Shown one piece after another: positions 41,641 through 51,095 of a DNA stretch of 64,000 bases. Position numbers and translations under genes: made by a program. Positions within the stretch are counted from its first letter, which is position 1. Each line of letters begins with the position of its first letter. Origin of the DNA: JACVRM01 sp963817375 (GTDB lineage Bacteria > Actinomycetota > Thermoleophilia > Gaiellales > Gaiellaceae); NCBI GenBank assembly GCA_963817375.1, contig CAWFOB010000001.1, positions 434,001 to 498,000 on the forward strand, in the 5' to 3' direction. The notes beneath the pieces were generated by a model, which was not told the DNA's origin, searched no databases, and saw only the letters and a program-made list of their open reading frames with translations.

Positions 41641-42813
41641 ATGAAGAAATTGTTAGTGGCCGTCACCGCCCTCGTGGGCGTCGCGGTCGCGGCGTCTGTC
41701 GGCTCGGCCGGTACGGCTCGTACCGCCGCATCGTCGGCGTCCGCGGTGAGCTGTGGCACGACCCGCACGATCGGGTTCCTCGTGCCCGCCACCGGCCCGG
41801 CCGCCTCGATCGGCCAGCAGCAGGTCCGCTGGGCCAAGTTCGTCGTCAACCGGTGGAACAAGACGCACAAGACGGGCAAGATCGTGTACTCCCAGCAGGA
41901 CACGCAGCTGGGTGCGGCCAACGGCTCGGCCCAGGCGCTCGCCGGTGCGCAGGCGCTCGCGTCGAACAGCAAGGTTCTCGCCGTGGTCGGCGCCGCCGGC
42001 TCGAACGAGAACAAGGGCATCCGGGCGACCCTCAAGGGCGCCGGCTTCGGGTGGGTCACGGGGTCTGCTACGGCCGACGAGCTCACGACGCCGGCCGCCG
42101 GCACGCGCGGCTACTTCTTCCGCGCCGTGCCGCCGGACAGCCAGCAGGGCACGACGGTTGCCAACCTGATGATCGGCAAGCTGAAGGTCTCGAAGGTCTA
42201 CATCATCGATGACGAGGAGGCCTACTCCACCGGCCTCGCCGACACCGTCGAGGCCAAGCTCAAGGCCGCCGGCAAGTCCGTCACCCGTGACGGCGTCAGC
42301 CAGCAGGAGTCGGACTTCAGCTCACTGATCGCGAAGATCGACCGCACCACGAACGTGATCTACATCCCGTGGCAGCTGTCTCCGAAGGCCGCGGCGTTCG
42401 TGTCGCAGCTGAAGCAGGCCGGCAAGGGCAACATCGCCGTCATGGGGTCGGACGGCCTCTACGCCGACGACTTCGCGGCGAGCGGCAACCCGCCGACCAT
42501 CTACGACTCGATGTTCCCGGTCAGCCCGGCGCAGACCGACGTCAAGGCGTACGAGAAGGCACACGGCGGCAAGGGCGACTTCTTCGGCGCCCCGACCGGC
42601 GTCGCTACGCAGGTCGTCATCGGGGCCGTCGACCGTGCCTGCAAGGACGGCAAGGCGACCCGCGCGGAGGTCCGCGCCCAGATCGCCAAGACGAACATCC
42701 CGAAGTCGATCCTCGGCTTCACGATCAAGTTCACCAAGACCGGTGAGCTCTCGGGTGGGAAGTTCGGTCTCTACAAGTCGAACGGCACGATCTTCCTGCC
42801 GATCTCCGCGTAG
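41641..42813 (+). CDS. livJ: Branched-chain amino acid ABC transporter, substrate-binding protein
   Basis: A 390-residue secreted periplasmic-type binding protein. It has a signal peptide (LLVAVTALVGVAVAAS), then TRTIGFLVPATGPAASIGQQQ as the first lobe. The pattern DTQLGAANGSAQALAGAQ, VAVVGAAGSNENKG and a second-lobe SKVYIIDDEEAYSTGLAD is typical of the LivJ/leucine-isoleucine-valine family. It has the strongest ribosome-binding site in the region. It is separated from livH by a large hairpin (42837-42868), which usually lowers expression of downstream permease genes compared with the binding protein. Confidence 0.9.
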   Translation: MKKLLVAVTALVGVAVAASVGSAGTARTAASSASAVSCGTTRTIGFLVPATGPAASIGQQQVRWAKFVVNRWNKTHKTGKIVYSQQDTQLGAANGSAQALAGAQALASNSKVLAVVGAAGSNENKGIRATLKGAGFGWVTGSATADELTTPAAGTRGYFFRAVPPDSQQGTTVANLMIGKLKVSKVYIIDDEEAYSTGLADTVEAKLKAAGKSVTRDGVSQQESDFSSLIAKIDRTTNVIYIPWQLSPKAAAFVSQLKQAGKGNIAVMGSDGLYADDFAASGNPPTIYDSMFPVSPAQTDVKAYEKAHGGKGDFFGAPTGVATQVVIGAVDRACKDGKATRAEVRAQIAKTNIPKSILGFTIKFTKTGELSGGKFGLYKSNGTIFLPISA

Positions 42814-42836
42814 AGCACAGCACCAAACGCGGTACT

Positions 42837-42868
42837 GCGAGCGGCCCACCATCTGGTGGGCCGCTCGC
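42837..42868 (+). terminator. Large hairpin between livJ and livH
   Basis: 14-bp perfect stem (GCGAGCGGCCCACC/GGTGGGCCGCTCGC), ATCT loop, followed by GTCTATGA. It lies 24 bp after the livJ stop. It fits a partial terminator or RNA-stabilising stem that separates the abundant binding protein from the permease genes. Confidence 0.75.
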
Positions 42869-42872
42869 GTCT

Positions 42873-43866
42873 ATGAGAGGGTTCGCCGCTCGAATGCAGC
42901 ACGTGCCGGACCTGATCTCGATCTTCTTCCCGCCGTGGAAGAACTGGAGCTTCTTCTGGGATCTGACGGTCAGCGGGCTGACCCGCGGGAGCATCTACGC
43001 GCTGATCGCGCTGGGCTACTCGATGGTGTACGGGATCCTCAAGCTCCTGAACTTCGCCCACGGAGACGTGTACATGATCGGCGCGTTCCTCGGCTGGTTC
43101 ATGCTCCAGTGGCTCGGCGGCGCGTCCGACCCGTTCATCGGCGGCTGGTTCGTGGTCGCGTGCATGCTGCTCTTCGCGATGCTCGGCTGCGGCCTCCTCG
43201 GCGTCGGCATCGAGCGCTTCGCGTACCGGAGGTTGCGCGACGCCCCTCGCATCGCACCGCTGATCAGCGCGCTCGGCGTCTCGATCATCCTGCAATCGAG
43301 CGCGCAGATCCTCTTCGGCGCCGGCTTTCGCGACTACCAGACCGAAACGCTCGTCGGCTTCAGCATCCACAACGTCGGCGACGTCTTCTTCTCGACCGTC
43401 CAGCTCGTCGCCGTGCTCCTTGCGGCGGCGCTGATGGTCGCGCTGACGCTGTTCGTGGCGCGCACGCGGCGTCGGGAAGGCGATGCGCGCCACGTCGTTC
43501 GACCGCGAGGCCGCGTCGATGATGGGCATCGACGTCGACCGGGTCATCTCGGTCACGTTCTTCATCGGCTCGGCGCTCGCCGGCGCCGCCGGCGTCATGT
43601 TCGGCCTCGTCTTCGGCCAGATCTACAACCTGATGGGGTTCCTCGCCGGCCTCAAGGGCTTCACCGCCGCCGTGATCGGCGGCATCGGCAGCATTCCGGG
43701 CGCCATGCTCGGCGGCATCGTGCTCGGGCTCGCGGAGTCCTACGCGACGGGATACCTGCCGCAGGGCTCGACCTTCCACGACCTGTACGTGTTCCTGCTC
43801 CTGATCATCGTCATGATCGTGCGGCCGAGCGGCCTGCTCGGCACGCCGGCGATCCAGAAGGTATGA
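42873..43866 (+). CDS. livH: Branched-chain amino acid ABC transporter permease LivH (one frameshift in this assembly)
   Basis: A LivH-type membrane permease of about 330 residues. It has eight or so helices: SGLTRGSIYALIALGYSMVY, GILKLLNFAHGDVYMIGAF, IAPLISALGVSIILQSSAQ and, after the frame break, the EAASMMGIDVDRVI cytoplasmic coupling loop and GFTAAVIGGIGSIPGAMLGG. A single extra base near 43470 breaks the frame between FVARTR and VGKAMRATSFD; removing it restores the family sequence. It ends in an ATGA overlap with livM. Confidence 0.85.
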
Positions 43867-45380
43867 GTCTCCGACCAGCCCCAGGACCCCGAAGACCCAG
43901 GCGCGCCGCCCGACCGGCCCCGCGTCGGCGTCGACGAGTGGGTCGCGTCGCCACGAGGGCCGGCGGGAGCAGCACGGCCGGATCCGCGGCACCGTCGAGG
44001 GCTGGTGGCGCCGCACGCCGCCTGCCGCGCACCTGCTCGTCTTCCTGATCCCGGCGATCATCTTCCCGCTCGTCTCGAACACCGGGAACATCTACCGCTA
44101 CGGGGTCATCACGCTGATCTACGCGCTGCTCGCGTACGGGCTGACGATCGTCGTCGGCTTCGCCGGGCTGCTCGACCTCGGCTACATCGCCTTCTTCGGG
44201 TTCGGGGCGTACGCCTACGGCTTCCTCGCCTCGCAGCACACAGGCCGCCACTGGCAGGCGCTGGTCGCGCTGCCGGTGGTGATCATCGCGACGGCGGTGC
44301 TCGGGATCATCCTCGGCTCGCCGTCGCTCCGCCTGTTCGGCGACTACCTCGCCATCGTGACGCTGTTCTTCGGGCAGGCGTTCGTGCTCTTCGCCAACAA
44401 CGCCAACCGCATCAGCTTCCCGTTCTTCGGGCGAGGTCGACCTGACCGGCGGCTCGCAGGGCCTCGAGGGCGTCGACCCGCTGAACTTCTTCGGCTACAA
44501 GGTCTCGACGATGAAGGGCTACTTCTACGTGGCCGTCTGATCGATGATGGTCCTGATCGTCACCATGCTGCACCTCGTCAACGATTCGCGGACGGGGCGC
44601 GCGTGGCGGGCGCTGCGCGAGGACCCGCTGGCGGCCGAGGTGCTGAGCATCCCGGTCAACCGGCTGAAGATCCTGGCGTTCGCCTTCGGCGCGGCGGTCG
44701 CCGGGCTGATCGGCTGCCTCTACAGCTCCGTGCAGACCGCTCGACGCGCCCGGCGACTACGACATCGGGCCTCCTGATCACGATCTACGCGATCGTGATC
44801 CTCGGCGGCGCCGGCAGCATCTCCGGCGTGATCATCGCGGCCCTGATCGTGAACGGCGTCCCGGAGCTGCTGCGCAACCCGAACAACGGCCGGTACGTCT
44901 TCTACGTCGGGCTGATCCTGGTGCATCTGGTACTTCCTGAAGTCCTGGAAGCGGCTCGCGATCGTGCTCGGCGGCGCTGATCGCCTTCGGGTTCGTGGTC
45001 TACGGCATCGCGAGCCTCGTCTGGGATCGCGGCACGTCCGGACGCGCCCGTGGTCGACCCGGAGACGGGCCCAACTGGCTCGGGACCGCGATCAGCCACT
45101 GGATGCTGCTGCCGACGAATGCGACCCAGATCGCGAACTGGGCGTACTTCTGCGCTCGTGATCCTGATCATGATCGCGACCCTGGCGAAGGGCTGGTGGC
45201 AGACGCTCGTCCTCATCCCGACGCGTCTGGGTCGCGGCGTTCGCCTGGGAGAACCTCCTGTTCACGCCCGACCAGATCAACGGGCCGACGCGGCTGCTGC
45301 TGCTCGGCACGGTGCTGGTCGTGCTGATGAACGCGCGGCCGCAGGGGCTCTTCGGCACCGCCCGCGTGGAGATCGTGTGA
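43863..45380 (+). CDS. livM: Branched-chain amino acid ABC transporter permease LivM (multiple frameshifts in this assembly)
   Basis: A LivM-type permease. Readable segments include AHLLVFLIPAIIFPLVSNTG, IYRYGVITLIYALLAYGLTI, VVGFAGLLDLGYIAFFGFGA, DYLAIVTLFFGQAFVLFANN, RAWRALREDPLAAEVLSIPV, IYAIVILGGAGSISGVIIAA and, at the end, LLLLGTVLVVLMNARPQGLF. At least nine single extra bases (near 43869, 43951, 44431, 44739, 44770, 44926, 44976, 45154, 45227), plus two further shifts near 45040-45069 and an in-frame TGA at 44538, must be resolved. Every repaired segment matches family order, so the original gene is probably intact. It starts at ATG 43863 and ends in a GTGA overlap with livG. Confidence 0.8.
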
Positions 45381-46190
45381 CGACCGAGCGCCGGCGGCTG
45401 CTCGAGCTCCGCGGCGTGACCAAGTCGTTCGGCGGGCTGCGCGTGATCGACCACCTCGACCTGCACGTCGACGAGGGCGAGATCGTCAGCGTGATCGGCC
45501 CGAACGGCGCCGGCAAGACGACGCTCTTCAACCTGATCACGGGCGTCTACACGCCCGACTCCGGCGAGATCCTGCTCGACGGCGAGTCCCTCGTCGGGCT
45601 CCAGCCGCACAAGATCACGAACAAGGGCATCGCGCGCACGTTCCAGAACCTGCGGCTCTTCCTGAACATGACCGTGCGCGAGAACGTGATGGCCGTCGCA
45701 GTACGGTCGCACGAAGGCGACCGTCTTCGAGTCGATCCTGCTCGGCTCCCGCGCGCCCGGCGCGAGGAGAAGGAGATCAAGCGCGGGCGGAGGAGAAGCT
45801 GTCGCTTCTTCGGCGCAGCGGCTGATGGGCTACCGCTGGGACCAGCCCGCATACAGCCTCTCGTACGCGAACCGCCGCCGGCTCGAGATCGCGCGCGCGA
45901 TGGCGACGCAGCCGCAGATCCTCCTGCTCGACGAGCCGGCCGCCGGGATGAACCCGGTAGAGACGCACGAGATCACCGAGCTGATCGGCGAGATCCGCAA
46001 GGACGGGCTACACGATCCTCGTCATCGAGCACGACATGCACGTCGTCGAGGGGATCTCCGACCGCGTGATCGCGCTCGACCACGGCGCCAAGATCGCCGA
46101 GGGCTCGTTCGAGGCAGGTGGCGACCAGCCAGCAGGTGATCGAGGCCTACCTCGGCATCAAGGCCGCCAAGGAGGAGGCGGAGGGTGAGC
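45377..46190 (+). CDS. livG: Branched-chain amino acid ABC transporter ATP-binding protein LivG (multiple frameshifts in this assembly)
   Basis: An LivG-type ATPase. The first part is intact: LELRGVTKSFGGLRVIDHLD, Walker A IGPNGAGKTTLFNLITG, NKGIARTFQNLRLFLNMTV. After breaks at about 45698, 45760-45787, 45805 and 45815 come YSLSYANRRRLEIARAMA (ABC signature variant) and LLLDEPAAGMNP (Walker B), and after breaks near 46008 and 46117 ILVIEHDMHVVEGISDRVIA and IEAYLG. Nearly all breaks are single extra bases. The exact C-terminus is unclear because the livF start overlaps. Confidence 0.8.
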
Positions 46191-46905
46191 TGAGAACGGC
46201 AAGCCGCTCCTCCAGCTCACCGGCATCAACACCTACTACGGCGAGATCCACATCCTCCAGGACGAGAACCTGATCGTCCGGCAGGGCGAGCTCGTCTGCC
46301 TGCTCGGCGGCAACGCGTCCGGCAAGTCGACGACGCTGAAGACGATCCTGGGCCTCGTGCGGCCGCGGAGCGGCACCGTCGAGTTCTCCGGCGAGGACGT
46401 CACGAGCCGCCCGACCAGCTACCGGATCTCGAAGGGCATGGCGATCGTGCCCGAGAACCGGCGCCTGTTCGCCCAGATGACCGTGCGCGAGAACCTCGAG
46501 ATGGGCGCGTACCTGCACGGCGGCGGCCGCAAGGAGGACTTCGACCGCGTGCACGAGCTGTTCCCGCTCCTCAACGAGCGGCGCAACCAGCTCGCCGGCA
46601 CGCTGTCGGGCGGCGAGCAGCAGATGGTGGCGATGGGCCGGGCGCTCATGTCCCGGCCGAAGCTCCTGCTGATGGACGAGCCGTCGATGGGCCTGGCGCC
46701 GATCCTCGTCGAGCGCAACTTCGAGATCATCAAGGAAGTCCACGATGCCGGCGTTGCGATCCTCGTCGTCGAGCAGAACGCCAACGTCTCGCTGTCGATC
46801 GCCGACCGCGGCTACGTGCTGTCGACCGGACGGGTCGTCCTGGAGGGCAAGGCCGCCGACCTGCTCGAGGACGAAGACCTCCGCAAGGCCTACCTGGGCC
46901 GCTGA
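46185..46905 (+). CDS. livF: Branched-chain amino acid ABC transporter ATP-binding protein LivF
   Basis: A 239-residue ATPase: LLQLTGINTYYGEIHILQDE, Walker A LLGGNASGKSTTLKTIL, GIAIVPENRR-like segment (MAIVPENRRLFAQMTVREN), signature TLSGGEQQMVAMGRALMSRPKLLLMDEPSMGLAP, then the LivF-type C-terminus ending RKAYLGR. The likely start is GTG 46185 with a single extra T at 46191; the remaining frame is clean to the TGA at 46905. ATP hydrolysis by LivF/LivG drives transport by the LivHM channel. Confidence 0.9.
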
Positions 46906-46923
46906 CCAGCTAGCGTTCGTGCA

Positions 46924-48087
46924 ATGAGCGGTGCAAGCCGCGGGGTCAGAGGTGTCGGGGTCGGAGTCGTCGCGCTCGTCGTGCTGCTGGCGCTCGCCGT
47001 CGCAGCGTCGGTCGGCGCTGCCACTCGGTCGGTGTCGTGCAAGAAGGCGACGGTCGCCGTGATGGCCCCGCTGTCCGGGCCGGCCGCGTGGATCGGCCAG
47101 GAGCAGCTGCACTGGGCCCAGTTCGCGGTGTTCCTCAACAACCAGACGCGCGGCGCGACGAAGGTCTCGCTGCAGTCGTTCGACACGCAGCTCGACGACA
47201 CGATGGCGGCGACCCAGGCGGCGAAGATCGCCGCCACCGGCCCGGTGCTGGCCGTGGTCGGGCCGGCGGTGAGCGACGAGGCCAGTGCGGCGAGCCCCGC
47301 GTTCGCGAAGAGCAAGCTCGCCTTCATCTCCGGCTCGGCGACGAAGACGTCGCTCACGAGCGGCACCGACAAGCTGCCGACGTTCTTCCGGACGGTCGCC
47401 ACCGACTATGCGCAGAGCCAGACGGACGCCGACTTCATCCGCAAGACGCTCAAGGCGACGAAGATCTGGATCGTCGACGACGGCGGCACGTACAGCCACC
47501 CGATCGCCGACCGGGTCGAGCGGCTGCTGGAGATCGCCGGGCTCGACGTGACACGCGACTCGGTGTCGCAGACGTCGTCGGACTTCTCGGCACTGGTCGC
47601 GAAGGCGCCGCCGGGCGTGCAGGTCGTCTTCCTCCCGTGGCAGGTCGGCGCGCGCGCCGTCGCGTTCTACAACGAGTTCCGCAGGCAGGGCAAGACGGCA
47701 ACGTTCGTCGGCACGGACAAGCTGGACGGTCAGGACTGGCTGGGCGCCGCCGAGGGCCAGTACCTGTCCTCCTTCGCCGACGTGAAGCTCCTTCCGTCGA
47801 AGTACGTCTCGAACATCGTCAGCGGCTACATCTCGAAGTACGGCGACTTCAAGTCGACGTTCGGGCCGCCGACGTTCGTGGCGACGCAGGTCGCGGCGCA
47901 GGCCATTCACGCCGCGTGCACGGACGGCAAGGCGTCCCGGGCCGAGGTGCTCGCGAAGGTGCGAACGGCGTACCTCCAGACGACGATCCTCGGCTACGGG
48001 ATCCGCTTCCGGGCAAGCGGCGACTCGGCGAAGGCGAAGTTCTACGTCTACAAGGTCGTCGGCGGGAAGCGCAAGCTCGTCCAGTAG
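46924..48087 (+). CDS. Second LivJ-type substrate-binding protein
   Basis: A 387-residue secreted binding protein with a signal-peptide-like helix (VGVVALVVLLALAVAAS). It parallels LivJ: KATVAVMAPLSGPAAWIGQE, DTQLDDTMAATQAAKIAATG, and KIWIVDDGGTYSHPIADRVE. Its 18-bp distance from livF shows it belongs to the same operon. It probably broadens the substrate range (another amino acid or an aromatic acid); the ligand is not predictable. Confidence 0.88.
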   Translation: MSGASRGVRGVGVGVVALVVLLALAVAASVGAATRSVSCKKATVAVMAPLSGPAAWIGQEQLHWAQFAVFLNNQTRGATKVSLQSFDTQLDDTMAATQAAKIAATGPVLAVVGPAVSDEASAASPAFAKSKLAFISGSATKTSLTSGTDKLPTFFRTVATDYAQSQTDADFIRKTLKATKIWIVDDGGTYSHPIADRVERLLEIAGLDVTRDSVSQTSSDFSALVAKAPPGVQVVFLPWQVGARAVAFYNEFRRQGKTATFVGTDKLDGQDWLGAAEGQYLSSFADVKLLPSKYVSNIVSGYISKYGDFKSTFGPPTFVATQVAAQAIHAACTDGKASRAEVLAKVRTAYLQTTILGYGIRFRASGDSAKAKFYVYKVVGGKRKLVQ

Positions 48088-48114
48088 CTGGGACGAGTCC
48101 CGTACGCTCTGTCT

Positions 48115-49338
48115 GTGCTGGAACGTGAGTTCGACGAGGCCGTGGAGCCGACCGTGACCCCGCCGCCCGGGCCGCGCCCGCGCGACGCCGGCCCCCTGCC
48201 CCACCGCGTCCGCCATCGCTTCCCGATCTTCGAGCGGCTCGTCTACATCAACTCCTGCTCGCAGGGGGCCCTCTCCGACTCGGTGCGACGGTCGTACGGC
48301 GACTACCTGCGCGACTGGGACGAGCGCGGCTCGCCGTGGGAGTACTGGGTCGAGCAGACCGAGCGGGCACGCGCGGCGTTCGCCGGGCTCGTGAACGCGG
48401 CGCCCGACGAGGTCGCGGTGACGACGTCGCTCTCGGAAGGCGTCAGCTCGATCGCGAGCGGCCTTCGCTACGCCGGCAAGCGCTCGAAGATCGTGCTCTC
48501 CGACTACGAGTTCCCGACCGTCGGCCAGATCTTCCACGCGCAGGAGTCGAGAGGCGCGCGCGTCGTCCACGTGCCGCCGGCGGCGGACGGGACGATCCCG
48601 CTCGAGGGCTTCGATCGCGCCATCGACGACGAGACCCTGCTGGTCGCGATCACGCACATCTCGTACCGGACCGGCGCGATGCTCGACGTCGAGCGGATCG
48701 CGCGCATGGCCCACGAGCGCGGCGCGCTCGTCCTGCTCGACTCGTACCAGGCCGCCGGGTCGGTGCCGATCGACGTCAAGGCGCTCGACGTGGACGTGCT
48801 CGCGGCCGGCGTGCTCAAGTACCTGCTCGGCTCGGCCGGGCTCGCGTTTCTCTACTGCAGGCGCGAGCTCGTCGAGCGGTTCTGGCCCACGTCGACCGGC
48901 TGGTTCGCCGACCGCGACATCTTCGAGATGGACCACCGCGACTACTCGCCTGCCACGACCGCTGCGCGCTTCCAGTCCGGGACGCCGCCCGTGCCGGCGA
49001 TCTACGCGGGCGTGGCCGGGATCGAGCTGATGCAGGAGATCGGCGTCGCCGAGACGCGCGAGCACGTGCTCGGGCTCAACCGGCGGCTGATCGAGGGGCT
49101 GGACGAGCTGCGCGCCCGGGTGGTCACGCCGCGACGGCCGAAGCAGCGCGGCGCGCTGGTCTGCGTGAAGTCGTACGACGCCCCGGCGCTGGTCGAAGCG
49201 CTGGGCCGTGTGGGGATCGTGACCTCGTCCCGCGATTCGAACCTGCGCATCTCGGCCCACTGCTACAACGCCGTCGAGGACGTCGACGCGGTGCTCGAGG
49301 CGCTCGCCCGGAACCGGCGCCTCCTCGTTCGGGCATAA
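48115..49338 (+). CDS. Aminotransferase class V / cysteine-desulfurase-fold PLP enzyme
   Basis: A 407-residue PLP enzyme. VYINSCSQGALSDSVRRSYG is the N-terminal substrate region; LLDSYQAAGSVPID contains the ring-binding Asp209; GVLKYLLGSAGLAFLYC contains the catalytic Lys235. It has no C-terminal desulfurase Cys loop, so it is a kynureninase/class V aminotransferase relative rather than IscS. Substrate unknown. It follows the liv binding protein by 27 bp on the same strand and may belong to an amino-acid catabolic set. Confidence 0.88.
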   Translation: MLEREFDEAVEPTVTPPPGPRPRDAGPLPHRVRHRFPIFERLVYINSCSQGALSDSVRRSYGDYLRDWDERGSPWEYWVEQTERARAAFAGLVNAAPDEVAVTTSLSEGVSSIASGLRYAGKRSKIVLSDYEFPTVGQIFHAQESRGARVVHVPPAADGTIPLEGFDRAIDDETLLVAITHISYRTGAMLDVERIARMAHERGALVLLDSYQAAGSVPIDVKALDVDVLAAGVLKYLLGSAGLAFLYCRRELVERFWPTSTGWFADRDIFEMDHRDYSPATTAARFQSGTPPVPAIYAGVAGIELMQEIGVAETREHVLGLNRRLIEGLDELRARVVTPRRPKQRGALVCVKSYDAPALVEALGRVGIVTSSRDSNLRISAHCYNAVEDVDAVLEALARNRRLLVRA

Positions 49339-49355
49339 GGGTTCCTAGCGCGGGT

Positions 49356-49835
49356 TCAGTGGCCGTCCCCGGCGGCGACCGTCGTCAACAGCACGAGCCA
49401 GATGAGGGCTGCGCTCACGACCGCACCGGCCCGGGGCCTGAAGCGCGTCAGCACGGCGGCTGCGACCGTGAGGCCGGCGACGAAGGCGATCCACGAGCCC
49501 GCGACCGCGCCGCCGTCCGAGTATCGCCGCAGATTCGGGGCGTGGTACGGGTCGTAGGTGAAGAAGACCGCGACCATGAACGCCGCCGCCGCCGGCGCGA
49601 GCAGCGCAGCCGCGGCGCGCGGCCGGAACGCGAAGGCGACCTCCAGCATGGAGCCGCCGACCATCGCGAGCCCGGCGAGCATGGAGACCGTGGCTTCGCC
49701 TCGCACGCCACCGCCCGGCGTCGAGCCGATCGTTCCCGCGCCGAGCGCGAGCGCCGCCTCGAAGGCGGCCGCGCCGAGCAAGACTGCGACCGCGATCCAG
49801 CCGAGCATCGCAAGAACCGCTGGCCAATATCGCAA
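49356..49835 (-). CDS. Four-helix membrane hypothetical protein
   Basis: About 159 residues with four membrane segments: VLAMLGWIAVAVLLGAAAFE, VSMLAGLAMVGGSMLEVAFAF, AALLAPAAAAFMVAVFFTYD and GSWIAFVAGLTVAAAVLTRF, plus a final helix GAVVSAALIWLVLLTTVAAG. No known family recognised. The start is uncertain: TTG 49835 (MRYWPAVLAM) is proposed; a start overlapping the EamA stop would be longer. Confidence 0.55.
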   Translation of the reverse strand: MRYWPAVLAMLGWIAVAVLLGAAAFEAALALGAGTIGSTPGGGVRGEATVSMLAGLAMVGGSMLEVAFAFRPRAAAALLAPAAAAFMVAVFFTYDPYHAPNLRRYSDGGAVAGSWIAFVAGLTVAAAVLTRFRPRAGAVVSAALIWLVLLTTVAAGDGH

Positions 49836-49845
49836 GTTTGTAATA

Positions 49846-50709
49846 TTACCGGGTCGCGCCGATGAGCGCACCGCCGGCGACGACCAGCACGGCGCCGGCG
49901 ACGAGGTGCCGCCCGACCAGCTCCTTGCGGCCGATCACCAGCGCGGACAGCGCCACGCCCCACAGCGACTCGGTCGCGACGAGCGGGCTGACGACGCTGA
50001 CCCGCCCGCGGTCGTAGGCCTCGTACAGGCACACGTATGAGAGCCCGGCGAGGATCCCGGCCGGGGCGAAGACGGCGAACGCGCGCCGGAGGCTCGGCAA
50101 CGGCCCCCCGATGACCAGCCGGTACGTGCCGATCAGGAGGACACCGCCGAGGAGCGACGCGGCAGCACCGGCGAGCGGCGCCGCTTGCGACTCGCCCGTG
50201 AGCCAGCGGACGACGTTGTCGCGCGTCGCGAAGAGCACGGTCGCCGCCAGCGCGAAGAGCACGCCGATCGCGCGGAAGTCCTGCGGGCGGATGCGCTCGC
50301 TGAGCAGCACGAGGCCGCCCGCGACGATGAGCAACGCGCCCGCGGCCAGGCCCGCCTGGAGCGGCTCGTCGAGGAAGATGAGCGCGATCGCTACGGCGAA
50401 GAGCGGCGCCGTCCCGACCACGACCGACACGCGCGACGGGCCGGCGGCAGCGACCGCGGCGGTGAAGAAGATCTGGGATGCGCCCGGAGCGAGGAAGCCG
50501 GCCAGCAGGTACGGCCACAGCGCATCGGGCGCCGCGCCGTCTCCCCGGACGGTCACCGCGGCGACCCCGCCGGCGACGGAGAAGGCCACGATCGACATGA
50601 CGAGCGCGGCGAGCGCCGCGTCGGCGACGTGGCCGAGGCCGACGCGGATGGCGACGGTCGCGGCGGCGAAGAGCACAGCCGAGGCGCACGCGAGGAGGAC
50701 GGCCGTCAG
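49846..50709 (-). CDS. EamA (DMT superfamily) permease; probable CTG start
   Basis: A 287-residue permease with ten helices in two EamA repeats: LLACASAVLFAAATVAIRVG, FLAPGASQIFFTAAVAAAG, SVVVGTAPLFAVAIALIFLDEPLQ in the first and LFALAATVLFATRDNVVRWL, ESLWGVALSALVIGRKELVG in the second. These carriers export small metabolites. No ATG, GTG or TTG is found close upstream of the first helix; CTG 50709 overlaps the DsrE stop (CTGA). An early start far upstream would run through the DsrE gene. Confidence 0.85.
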   Translation of the reverse strand: MTAVLLACASAVLFAAATVAIRVGLGHVADAALAALVMSIVAFSVAGGVAAVTVRGDGAAPDALWPYLLAGFLAPGASQIFFTAAVAAAGPSRVSVVVGTAPLFAVAIALIFLDEPLQAGLAAGALLIVAGGLVLLSERIRPQDFRAIGVLFALAATVLFATRDNVVRWLTGESQAAPLAGAAASLLGGVLLIGTYRLVIGGPLPSLRRAFAVFAPAGILAGLSYVCLYEAYDRGRVSVVSPLVATESLWGVALSALVIGRKELVGRHLVAGAVLVVAGGALIGATR

Positions 50710-51068
50710 TAGGTGAAGACGCGATCGTGCTCGAGGGCGAGCTGCACGAGCTTGTTCGGCATTGCGAACTCCGCGGGCTTGCCGTCGAGGTCGCCCTCCC
50801 CGACGCCGCGTGCCTTCCCCGACATGCCGGAGACGTAGATCCGCGCGCCGGACGCGGCGACCGCCTCGTAGGACTCGCGCAGCGAGCCCGTGCCGAGCCC
50901 GTTCAGGCTGTCCAGCACCGCATCGCGAAGCAGCTGGACGGCGTCGCCCGCGAGGAACATCGTGACCTCGTGGCCCTCCTCCGTCGCAGCCTTCGCGACG
51001 AGGAAGCCAAGCGCCGCACGCGTCGGATCCTCGGGGCCATGGGTGACGTGCACGAGGATCTTCGCCAC
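50706..51068 (-). CDS. DsrE/DsrF-like family protein
   Basis: A 120-residue single-domain protein. KILVHVTHGPEDPTRAALGFLVAKAA opens the Rossmann-like DsrE fold, EVTMFLAGDAVQLLRDAVLD and GARIYVSGMSGKARGVGEGD follow. The Cys of sulfur-relay DsrE proteins is not visible, so sulfur transfer is doubtful; many homologues are simply DsrE-like oligomers. Translationally coupled to the EamA permease. Confidence 0.8.
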   Translation of the reverse strand: MAKILVHVTHGPEDPTRAALGFLVAKAATEEGHEVTMFLAGDAVQLLRDAVLDSLNGLGTGSLRESYEAVAASGARIYVSGMSGKARGVGEGDLDGKPAEFAMPNKLVQLALEHDRVFTY

Positions 51069-51095
51069 GCGGCGACTCTAACGTAGGTTGCCGGC

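Noticed and set aside
43863..46191. livM/livG treated as real pseudogenes
   Set aside because: Nearly all differences are single insertions with otherwise conserved protein segments, and the operon is otherwise complete. Reported as genes with likely assembly errors.
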